A DNA stretch of 8,869 bases from a candidate division TA06 bacterium DG_78 (GTDB lineage Bacteria; Hydrothermota; Tepidihabitantia; SM23-42), in the NCBI GenBank assembly GCA_001303225.1, contig LJNI01000090.1, positions 1 to 8,869 of the forward strand, in the 5' to 3' direction. The position numbers and the translations under genes are program-made. A model generated the notes under the pieces. It had not been told where the DNA came from and did no database searches. It saw only the letters and a program-made list of their open reading frames with translations. Of this stretch, positions 1 to 7,235 are shown in pieces (position 1 is the stretch's first letter; every line of letters starts with the position of its first letter).

Positions 1-1908
<1,908 letters not shown>

Positions 1909-1931
<23 letters not shown>

Positions 1932-2979
1932 TACTACCTCGCTTAATCGTAAATACAGTAAATTGTTTTTGTTGAAATATTTTTGTAAATTCTGGCATCT
2001 GCGTGCTCGCATAAAAAATTTGTCCTTTCATGAGTTCTAGAAGAATTTCTTTTTTATTGTAGTCGAGCTCTGCGCCGACTTCATCGAGTAGTAAAATCGG
2101 CCAAGCGGTTTTCTTTTGATAGAGCATTTCGGCTTCTGCAAGTTTCAATGCAATTGACACAACACGTTCTTCTCCTTCAGAAGCGTAGTTCTTGAGTGGT
2201 CGACCTTCTTTTGAAAGTAATATATCATCTCGATGAGGTCCGACCAGTGTTGTGCCGCAGACAATTTCCTTTTGTCGCATTTTACCAAGGAGCGAATGAT
2301 CGATTCTGAAATGTGGACAGGTACTCTGGTAGCCGATGTTCAATTTACACAATCCAAACCTGGCCCCTATCGAGGAGACGTGCTTCTGTAATTCTGGCAA
2401 CTTTTGTCTACGTTCTCTGTACAGCTCATTTCCATGTTTAATAAATTGCTCGTCATATACCTCAAGGAGGCTATCATCACCATTCTCATTTATCATCTGG
2501 AGAACTTTATTCCGTTGCTTCACAATTTTTCGATATTCAACAAGATGAGACAGGTACGTTGGAGAAAGTTTGGCGATAAGCCAGTCCAAAAAATATCGCC
2601 TCTTGGCAGGTGCCCCACGAACGATCCAGATATCTTCAATAGATAAAAATGTAACATCGAGCCAACCAACAAAATTACTGAGCCGTCGCACTTCATTTCC
2701 CTGTAACGTAACTTTTTTTCTATCCCTATCTAAATATATCGCAGCTTTTTTCCCATTTGCCGTAGCATCAACTTTTAAAAATTGATTATCAAAACTGATC
2801 AAATCCCTCTCCTCTCTCGCTCTAAATGATGAAGCAAGACCAGCGTAAAATATTGCTTCAAGAAGATTTGTTTTACCTGAACCATTTTCACCGATGATGA
2901 AATTATAGTCGTCCACAAATTTGAGCTGATCATCGACCAGGTTACGAAACCCTTGATAATTAATCTCCTGCAATACCAT
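1909..2979 (-). CDS. recF: DNA replication and repair protein RecF
   Basis: SMC/ABC-like ATPase that, with RecO and RecR, loads RecA at single-strand gaps. The 356 residues match the family's usual length (about 360). Visible motifs are Walker A GENGSGKT (30-37), the RecF-specific GAPAKRRYFLDW (122-133), TLVGPHRDD (244-252), an ABC signature in the form SEGEER (267-272), Walker B with D-loop PILLLDEVGAELD (294-306), and a switch-like FYAST (322-326). Most RecF proteins have SQGQQ at the signature. Here both Gln positions are Glu, giving a more SMC/ABC-like sequence, though Ser and Gly are kept. The ATG at 2979 fits the family N-terminus (LQEINYQGFRNL is the first strand). There is no Shine-Dalgarno before it, and the promoter predicts a leader of only about 11 bases. 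The 3' end overlaps dciA, so recF, dciA and gyrB should form one transcript. Confidence 0.96.
1936..1941 (-). promoter_or_regulatory. Ribosome-binding site deciding the dciA TTG start
   Basis: CGAGGT on the minus strand lies 4 bases before a TTG and inside the last codons of recF. No comparable site precedes the in-frame ATG at 2012 or the internal ATG. This is the main reason for preferring the TTG start. Confidence 0.5.
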
Positions 2980-2996
2980 GGGGCAATCTATATGTA

Positions 2997-3024
2997 ATTA
3001 TATATGTTTAAGCCTAAAAGTCAA
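2997..3024 (-). promoter_or_regulatory. Sigma-70-type promoter for recF-dciA-gyrB
   Basis: On the minus strand, TTGACT (3024-3019) and TATAAT (3002-2997) are separated by 16 bp. A start about 7 bases beyond the -10 would fall near 2990, leaving only some 11 bases before the recF ATG. That leader has no Shine-Dalgarno (it reads ATTGCCCC before ATG). The transcript may therefore be nearly leaderless, or weakly initiated and reliant on another mechanism. Confidence 0.75.
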
Positions 3025-3155
3025 GGGCAATAATACATATTGTCCACGAAAAATCAATGCTTTTTGTCCTTCAGGCACACATGATTCGCTATGAAAAGAG
3101 GAGAGAAGATTGATTTAATAGTGTAAGATTTATATGATCTTCTTGTCAGTCAGAC

Positions 3156-4541
3156 CTACTCTCTTCTAAATTGATGGGCAGGAATACTGAGAATATCTCG
3201 ATACTTGGAAACTGTTCGCCTCGAGATTACAATTCCTTGGCGGCTCAGTTTTCGGGCAATCTGGGTATCTGAGAGGGGAGATGATTTATCTTCTTTGGTA
3301 ATAATTTCTTTTATTTTGTTTAAAATAAGGTGCTTATCAGTTTGACCCACGGGTGCCGTAAAGAAGAATTTTAATTTATGGATTCCCCACGGTGATTCTA
3401 AGTATTTATTCGCAAGAGCTCTCGAAATTGTTGATGGGTTCACATTGAGCTGTCGAGCAAAATCAGTCATTGTTATTGATTTTATATGATCATAGCCATT
3501 TTCAAAAAATTCACGCTGATATTCTAAAATACCATCAATGATGCGTTTCAATGTTTTTCTACGTTGTTCAATTGCAATGATTATATTCTTAGCTGCCTGA
3601 TAACGTTGTCGTATAAATATAAGTTGTTCACGCGGTACATTCTTTGGATTTTTCAGAATCTCCACATACTGCCGCCGGATTCTGACACGAGAAACGGGAT
3701 CATCATTGAGGTTGGCGACGAGTTTATTATCCTGCCAACGAATAATGAAGTCAGGCGAGATGTATCGGGAAGGCGTCATGGAGTATCGCCATCCTGGTCT
3801 CGGGTCTAATGTCTTGATAATTTCTTTCGCCTTCGTGAATCGTTCTTCATCAATATGTAATTCTCTCATGATTTCCTTACGCCGATTACACTGTAAATCC
3901 TTCAGGTATTCCTTCACTAAAATATATTCAACTGAATCACTGTCGAAGCCCAAAACTTCGAGTTGTGCTAAGAGTGATTCTTTTGCATCACACCAGGCAC
4001 ATCCAACAGGATCAAAACGCTGTATCTGCTTTATGACAGCTATAACATCATTAACATCATATCCTTCTTGAGCAATTTCTTCTGGTGTAGCAGTGAGATG
4101 TCCATCATCTTCAATATTTGAAATCACTACCTCGGCAATCTCTAACTCTTTGCCACTAAATTTTCTCACCGCCTGTTTCATGAGGTAATCATATAACTTC
4201 TCTCCTTCTGCAGGGACATTATCGAGCGGATCGAATTCATCTCCCCTGTCGCGACGCGAAACATACTGTTCTTCAGGATAAAAATCGAGGAGACCATATT
4301 CTTCACTATCTTTGGACTCCTTCGAATCTTTCTCTTTTTCCTCTGTCTCATCATCTTCGTCTTCTTCCCGTTCACTCGAGGAGTCTTGTTCGAGTAAAGG
4401 GTTAGTCTCTAATTCATGCCGAAGATATGTCTCCAATTCTAAGTTTGGTAATTCAATGAGTTTTAGATAATAGGTTAGCGTGGGTAGTATGTATTGCTTG
4501 AGCTCGTGACGAAAGTCCAGTCTATGTTTTCCTTTATCCAT
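3156..4541 (-). CDS. rpoN: RNA polymerase sigma-54 factor
   Basis: Sigma-54 directs core polymerase to -24/-12 promoters, which open only with AAA+ enhancer-binding proteins. From the ATG the protein has 461 residues, normal for the family. Region I (about 10-52) ends in the recognisable LETYLRHELETNPLLEQ, although it has few of the glutamines usual there. Region II is a very acidic linker (about 53-82, rich in Asp, Glu, Ser and Lys). The core-binding domain follows (about 105-250, with FDPVG and LDPRPGWRYS). The C-terminal part has a helix-turn-helix (TDFARQLNVNPSTISRAL, about 359-376), GIHKLKFFF, and the RpoN box as SRRTVSKYR (about 440-448; consensus ARRTVAKYR). A GTG two codons upstream at 4547 is possible, but ATG at 4541 has GGTG five bases before it. 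It is monocistronic from its own promoter. No enhancer-binding protein is encoded nearby, so its regulon cannot be inferred here. Confidence 0.96.
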   Translation of the reverse strand: MDKGKHRLDFRHELKQYILPTLTYYLKLIELPNLELETYLRHELETNPLLEQDSSSEREEDEDDETEEKEKDSKESKDSEEYGLLDFYPEEQYVSRRDRGDEFDPLDNVPAEGEKLYDYLMKQAVRKFSGKELEIAEVVISNIEDDGHLTATPEEIAQEGYDVNDVIAVIKQIQRFDPVGCAWCDAKESLLAQLEVLGFDSDSVEYILVKEYLKDLQCNRRKEIMRELHIDEERFTKAKEIIKTLDPRPGWRYSMTPSRYISPDFIIRWQDNKLVANLNDDPVSRVRIRRQYVEILKNPKNVPREQLIFIRQRYQAAKNIIIAIEQRRKTLKRIIDGILEYQREFFENGYDHIKSITMTDFARQLNVNPSTISRALANKYLESPWGIHKLKFFFTAPVGQTDKHLILNKIKEIITKEDKSSPLSDTQIARKLSRQGIVISRRTVSKYRDILSIPAHQFRRE

Positions 4542-4564
4542 TCTCACACCATTTTGTCTACATT

Positions 4565-4592
4565 ATTATAACAAAATCGTATTGATTGTCAA
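4565..4592 (-). promoter_or_regulatory. Near-perfect sigma-70-type promoter for rpoN
   Basis: On the minus strand, TTGACA (4592-4587) and TATAAT (4570-4565) are both perfect hexamers with a 16-bp spacer. The spacer ends in TGT, giving an extended -10 (TGTTATAAT). The predicted start is near 4558, so the leader to the rpoN ATG is about 17 bases. The housekeeping sigma therefore appears to express the alternative sigma strongly. Confidence 0.85.
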
Positions 4593-4615
4593 GATAGGAT
4601 TTTTCATCACAAAAT

Positions 4616-4633
4616 TTTTAGGTGAACCTAAAA
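4616..4633. promoter_or_regulatory. 18-bp inverted repeat upstream of rpoN: metalloregulator-type operator or rpmA terminator
   Basis: TTTTAGGTGAACCTAAAA consists of two perfect 8-bp arms around a 2-bp centre. Two readings are possible. As an operator it resembles the TTTAGG/CCTAAA boxes of the DtxR/MntR/SirR family and lies 23 bp upstream of the rpoN -35. As RNA on the minus strand it folds into a 7-bp stem with a TTCA loop followed by AATTTTG, 54 bases after the rpmA stop, so it could be a weak intrinsic terminator. A bulged extension with flanking AAAATTT sequences lengthens the stem and slightly favours the terminator reading. Confidence 0.4.
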
Positions 4634-4687
4634 TAAATTTTTTATAATTTATGTATCACGAGTGAAGTATCTATTGAGTAACTTTGT

Positions 4688-4939
4688 TTAGGGAAGTACT
4701 GAAACGATCCTTCTACCACCCCGTCTGTAGCCAAACTTTACAGTACCCGCGGTAAGGGCATAGAGTGTATAATCACTTGCCAGACCCACATTCATTCCGG
4801 CGTTAATTTTCGTACCTCTCTGGCGCACGATAATTGTACCAGCATTTACACGATGACCGTCAAATTTCTTTATGCCTAACCGTTTACCAACAGAATCACG
4901 ACCATTTCTTGATGCACCAACACCTTTTTTGTGTGCCAT
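4688..4939 (-). CDS. rpmA: 50S ribosomal protein L27
   Basis: L27 sits in the large subunit, and its N-terminal tail reaches the peptidyl-transferase centre. All 83 residues are present. Family hallmarks are [16 protein letters not shown] at the start, then [18 protein letters not shown] and [18 protein letters not shown]. The protein starts directly with MAHKKG, without the extra N-terminal peptide found in Firmicutes. This agrees with the absence of a Prp (YsxB) protease gene between rplU and rpmA, where Firmicutes carry it. GGGAGG a few bases before the ATG is a strong Shine-Dalgarno. It is the last gene of secG-rplU-rpmA. obgE, often next after rpmA, is not present; rpoN follows instead. 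Confidence 0.98.
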   Translation of the reverse strand: MAHKKGVGASRNGRDSVGKRLGIKKFDGHRVNAGTIIVRQRGTKINAGMNVGLASDYTLYALTAGTVKFGYRRGGRRIVSVLP

Positions 4940-4963
4940 AGTTACCTCCCTTTAAAAAGACAA

Positions 4964-5033
4964 ACTGGGTGACGTGGTGACAAGGTGCAAAAGATTAAAT
5001 CGTTGTTTCTCCACATCTCCCCGTCTCCGCGTC
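4964..5033. repeat. Inverted octamer-repeat element between rplU and rpmA
   Basis: The gap between rplU and rpmA holds two short tandem arrays in opposite orientation. On the minus strand, GACGCGGA, GACGGGGA and GATGTGGA lie back to back (5033-5010, consensus GAYGNGGA). They begin inside the rplU TGA stop. On the plus strand, ACTGGGTG, ACGTGGTG and ACAAGGTG lie back to back (4964-4987, consensus ACNNGGTG), which in shifted phase reads GACNNGGT and is close to the first unit. The arms can pair imperfectly around a spacer of about 22 bases, giving a hairpin in the mRNA. On the minus strand it is followed by GTCTTTTTAAA and then the rpmA Shine-Dalgarno. It could be a small dispersed repeat, a leaky attenuator, or a processing signal that sets L21:L27 expression. 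No second copy is visible in the window. Confidence 0.6.
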
Positions 5034-5346
5034 ATTTCTTAATGATGTCTGTTATTTCGACTTCAGTAAAGTGCTGACGGTGTCCCTTCTTACGACGGTA
5101 CTTCTCTCTCCTCCGGAATTTAAAAACAGTAATTTTAGGAAGTCTGCCACACTGTTTCACAATACCCCTGACTTTCGCTCCTTTGATATAAGGACTACCT
5201 ACCTTGGTATCGTTGTTATCCTTAACCATCATAACTTCGTCAAACTCTACTTTGGTGCCTGGATCACCGATAAAGGCAGGAATGGTTATTTTCTCTCCTT
5301 TTTTAACAAGATACTGATATCCCTTTGTCTTAATAACTGCGAACAT
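5032..5346 (-). CDS. rplU: 50S ribosomal protein L21
   Basis: L21 binds 23S rRNA in the large subunit. The 104 residues match the family length. The N-terminus MFAVIKTKGYQYLVKKGEKI (usual form MYAVIETGGKQYRV) and the basic C-terminal stretch FKFRRREKYRRKKGHRQ followed by TEVEITDI are diagnostic. The ATG shares one base with the secG stop (TAATG). GGAGGAGA ends a few bases upstream, inside the last secG codons, so the two are translationally coupled. The downstream gap to rpmA carries the octamer inverted repeat. Confidence 0.98.
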   Translation of the reverse strand: MFAVIKTKGYQYLVKKGEKITIPAFIGDPGTKVEFDEVMMVKDNNDTKVGSPYIKGAKVRGIVKQCGRLPKITVFKFRRREKYRRKKGHRQHFTEVEITDIIKK

Positions 5347-5693
5347 TATTCTCCTCCAGATGGTGACTCTTCAGGAATAATCGGCATCTCTTCGGGCATG
5401 ACCTCACCCGGCTGGCCTGGCAGTTCTTGCAGACCCTTTTCAACTGCACCTTTTGGCGCAGGTCTTCGTGACAAGAGAACAAGGGTAAGTGAAGTGATGA
5501 AGAATCCAATCGCCAATCCAGATGTCAATTTCACAAAAAACGGGGTCGCTCCCTTCCCGCCAAATACTGATTCAGTACCACCGCCACCACCGAAGACACT
5601 TGACATACCTCCACCCTTGGTCTGCTGTAAGAGAACCACGATAATCAAAAGAATACATATAATTATATGAAAAAAAAGAATTACACTATACAT
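5346..5693 (-). CDS. secG: Preprotein translocase subunit SecG
   Basis: SecG is the small two-helix subunit of the SecYEG channel that assists SecA-driven export. The 115 residues show TM1 at about 3-22, the conserved cytoplasmic loop LLQQTKGGGMSSVFGGGG (21-38) with a further FGGKG (44-48), TM2 at about 53-75, and a Pro/Glu-rich tail (76-115). This is the classic SecG plan. The tail is low in complexity and variable in the family. It is the first gene of secG-rplU-rpmA, with a strong promoter just upstream and only a weak Shine-Dalgarno (GAGAG). Its stop overlaps the rplU start. Confidence 0.94.
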   Translation of the reverse strand: MYSVILFFHIIICILLIIVVLLQQTKGGGMSSVFGGGGGTESVFGGKGATPFFVKLTSGLAIGFFITSLTLVLLSRRPAPKGAVEKGLQELPGQPGEVMPEEMPIIPEESPSGGE

Positions 5694-5717
5694 TACTGCT
5701 CCTCACATCTCATATTC

Positions 5718-5745
5718 TATTATATCTATTTTGAACAATATGTCA
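5718..5745 (-). promoter_or_regulatory. Near-perfect sigma-70-type promoter for secG-rplU-rpmA
   Basis: On the minus strand, TTGACA (5745-5740) and TATAAT (5723-5718) are separated by 16 bp. The predicted start near 5711 leaves a leader of about 18 bases before the secG ATG. It is arranged back to back with the plus-strand promoter at 5786-5813, with 40 bp between the two -35 boxes. Confidence 0.85.
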
Positions 5746-5785
5746 AGCTCGATATGCTATTACAAATATCTTTATGATATGCATG

Positions 5786-5813
5786 ATTGACATTTCCAGA
5801 ATTCTATATATGA
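5786..5813 (+). promoter_or_regulatory. Sigma-70-type promoter for the frameshifted membrane gene and the bPH-DUF1648 gene
   Basis: TTGACA (5786-5791) and TATGAT (5808-5813) are separated by 16 bp. The predicted start near 5820 gives a leader of about 17 bases containing AAAAAAGGA. No separate promoter is evident before the gene at 6233, so this one probably serves both. Confidence 0.75.
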
Positions 5814-5836
5814 TACTCCAGAAAAAAGGATGTATG

Positions 5837-6184
5837 TTGAAAACCAAGAGGTTATTAATCGCCACTATTTTTCGGAATCATCTTTGGTTTTATCTGTTGG
5901 GGATTCTCGTTATCTCAAGGTCCACAGCCATGGTTCTTTGTTCTACAAGTGATCATAAGTCGTACTTTAATTGGTTTTGCCATCGGTATTAGTGCTCTCT
6001 AGATACCTGGTGGCTTCACGGTATCGTATTCGGACTCATATTCAGTCTCCCAATGGGTCTCAATGGCTTTTATGTACCCGGTAAGGAAATGTTTATCTTT
6101 CTCGGCACGGTAGTCATGGGTATCATCTATCGATTTCTGATTGAACACTTTACGACTGTTGTAGTCAAGGTTCAGGCAGCATAA
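5837..6184 (+). pseudogene. Small four-helix membrane protein, broken by two frameshifts
   Basis: A single protein-like reading is recovered only by changing frame twice. It starts at TTG 5837, placed 6 bases after AAAGGA (the ATG at 5834 is too close to that site). The frame reads MKTKRLLIATI up to 5869. One extra T in the run 5868-5872 shifts it into FGIIFGFICWGFSLSQG and on to RTLIGFAIGISAL, where a TAG appears at 6000. A one-base loss near 5997-6005 moves it again to TWWLHGIVFGLIFSLPMGL, continuing through EMFIFLGTVVMGIIYRFLIE to TAA at 6182-6184. The repaired product is about 115 residues with four hydrophobic helices. It resembles a family of uncharacterised small membrane proteins I recall only by style, and function is unknown. 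The promoter and ribosome-binding site are intact, suggesting recent decay or sequence errors. The uninterrupted ORFs on either strand here are partial or wrong-frame readings. Confidence 0.75.
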
Positions 6185-6217
6185 AAAAATGTTGAGCACC
6201 AATTTTTTCAGAAAACC

Positions 6218-6224
6218 GAGAGGT
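6218..6224 (+). promoter_or_regulatory. Ribosome-binding site deciding the start at 6233
   Basis: GAGAGGT lies 8 bases before ATG 6233 but only 2 bases before the in-frame GTG at 6227, so the ATG is the better start. Confidence 0.6.
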
Positions 6225-6232
6225 ATGTGCAT

Positions 6233-7201
6233 ATGATTTTTAAACCAGCGCAACTCGACAGATTAGCCACGATTATTACATCTCTCACCTCTGGTTTTTT
6301 GATTTGTCTTGCACTCTTTTTTGTCTTCAAGGTTCCCTATGGATGGGTATTTTCCATCATTATTGTGCTGATTATCGTCGTTTCCTATCTCTTGAGTCCC
6401 AAGCAGTACACCTTCGAGGGTGCAAAGTTTACCATTGAAAAGATTGCAGGCACAAAGATAGTTATCTCCCTCAATGATTTCGAAGGTTATGTTGCAATAC
6501 CCAATTTTACCAAATTGAAGCTGGCGCGAACCTTTGGTAATGGTGGTTTATTTGGATATTATGGCATGTTCACAACAGCTGAGTATGGTAGTATTAATTG
6601 TCAACTAACAAGCTTCAAAAATGTTTTTATTATCAGAACAGCAAATGGTACATTTGCTGTGTCTCCACGTGAACCCGAGAAATTTGAAGAATTTCTTAAA
6701 GCAACATTATCAGGGATAACAGGAGAAATCGCTATTCTCCAGCCAATAGCACCTGAAGAAATTGTGCCTGCCAGTCCGCGCATACTCATCCTGCCTCTTG
6801 TGCTCTTCATCCTCACCATAGTTATGATTCTCTTGGCTTACACCCAACTACCTGATCAGATTGCAATTCATTTTGATTTTCACGGTAACCCAGATGGCTG
6901 GGGATCAAAGATGTCTTATCTTATTTCAAATATAGTGCCTGCCTCTGTGTTGCTTGTACTTGCGATCATTATCTTCTTCTTCGTTCGTAACACAACACCA
7001 AGCCGGACAATTCCAAATTTCCTCGTGATTGTCATATCTTTGATACAAATTTTCATTGCCTACATTGCGTTCGATACGTACTGGGTGAACAAGAATGACA
7101 CCCACATCATAGCACTTCCTTACACTCTTGTCGGATTTCTGGTTATTCTTGGGTTACTGCTTTTTTTCTACTACACACAAATTGTAAAGAAGCAGGCGTA
7201 A
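6233..7201 (+). CDS. Membrane protein with bacterial PH-like (bPH_5) and DUF1648 regions
   Basis: Integral membrane protein of 322 residues from the ATG. There are two N-terminal helices (about 19-35 and 39-54). A soluble bPH-like domain follows (about 60-165) with the hallmark RTFGNGGLFGYYG (99-111) and a C-terminal SPREPEKFEEFL (144-155). A third helix (about 183-203) leads into LPDQIAIHFDFHGNPDGWGSK (206-226, the DUF1648 signature), then three more helices (about 233-252, 262-279, 293-314). DUF1648 is best known from the N-terminal part of SdpI, the Bacillus immunity protein to the SdpC toxin, but this protein lacks a recognisable SdpI domain. An immunity or membrane-stress role is therefore only a possibility. 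It lies 48 bases downstream of the frameshifted gene, probably in its transcript, and converges with the minus-strand gene ending at 7236. Confidence 0.85.
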   Translation: MIFKPAQLDRLATIITSLTSGFLICLALFFVFKVPYGWVFSIIIVLIIVVSYLLSPKQYTFEGAKFTIEKIAGTKIVISLNDFEGYVAIPNFTKLKLARTFGNGGLFGYYGMFTTAEYGSINCQLTSFKNVFIIRTANGTFAVSPREPEKFEEFLKATLSGITGEIAILQPIAPEEIVPASPRILILPLVLFILTIVMILLAYTQLPDQIAIHFDFHGNPDGWGSKMSYLISNIVPASVLLVLAIIIFFFVRNTTPSRTIPNFLVIVISLIQIFIAYIAFDTYWVNKNDTHIIALPYTLVGFLVILGLLLFFYYTQIVKKQA

Positions 7202-7235
7202 TCTCGTATTAAATATCAAACACGCAGCTCACATC

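Noticed and set aside
3040..3048. TTGTCCACG as a DnaA box upstream of recF
   Set aside because: It is a single site differing from TTATNCACA, with no neighbours, AT-rich unwinding array, dnaA or dnaN, so there is no case for an origin.
3060..3155. Terminator or small RNA between rpoN and recF
   Set aside because: Only weak pairings (for example AAGAT/ATCTT) were found, with no GC stem or T-run on the minus strand.
5418..5430. TGGCAGTTCTTGC as a sigma-54 promoter
   Set aside because: The GG-to-GC distance is two bases too short for a -24/-12 element, and it lies inside secG on the antisense strand.
5071..5670. Long plus-strand open frame of 199 codons
   Set aside because: It lies entirely opposite rplU and secG, which are unmistakable, and its translation is low-complexity Pro/Thr/Ser of the kind produced by antisense reading.
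5774..5992. Plus-strand open frame of 72 codons taken as a gene
   Set aside because: It contains the first 11 codons of the membrane gene and then runs on in the wrong frame after the extra T; its start also lies upstream of the promoter's predicted transcription start.
5999..6253. Minus-strand open frame of 84 codons
   Set aside because: It is antisense to the last part of the frameshifted membrane gene and has no Shine-Dalgarno or protein-like features; the plus-strand reading is hydrophobic and patterned.
7202..7235. Bidirectional terminator between the convergent genes
   Set aside because: No inverted repeat or T-run was found in the 34-base gap.
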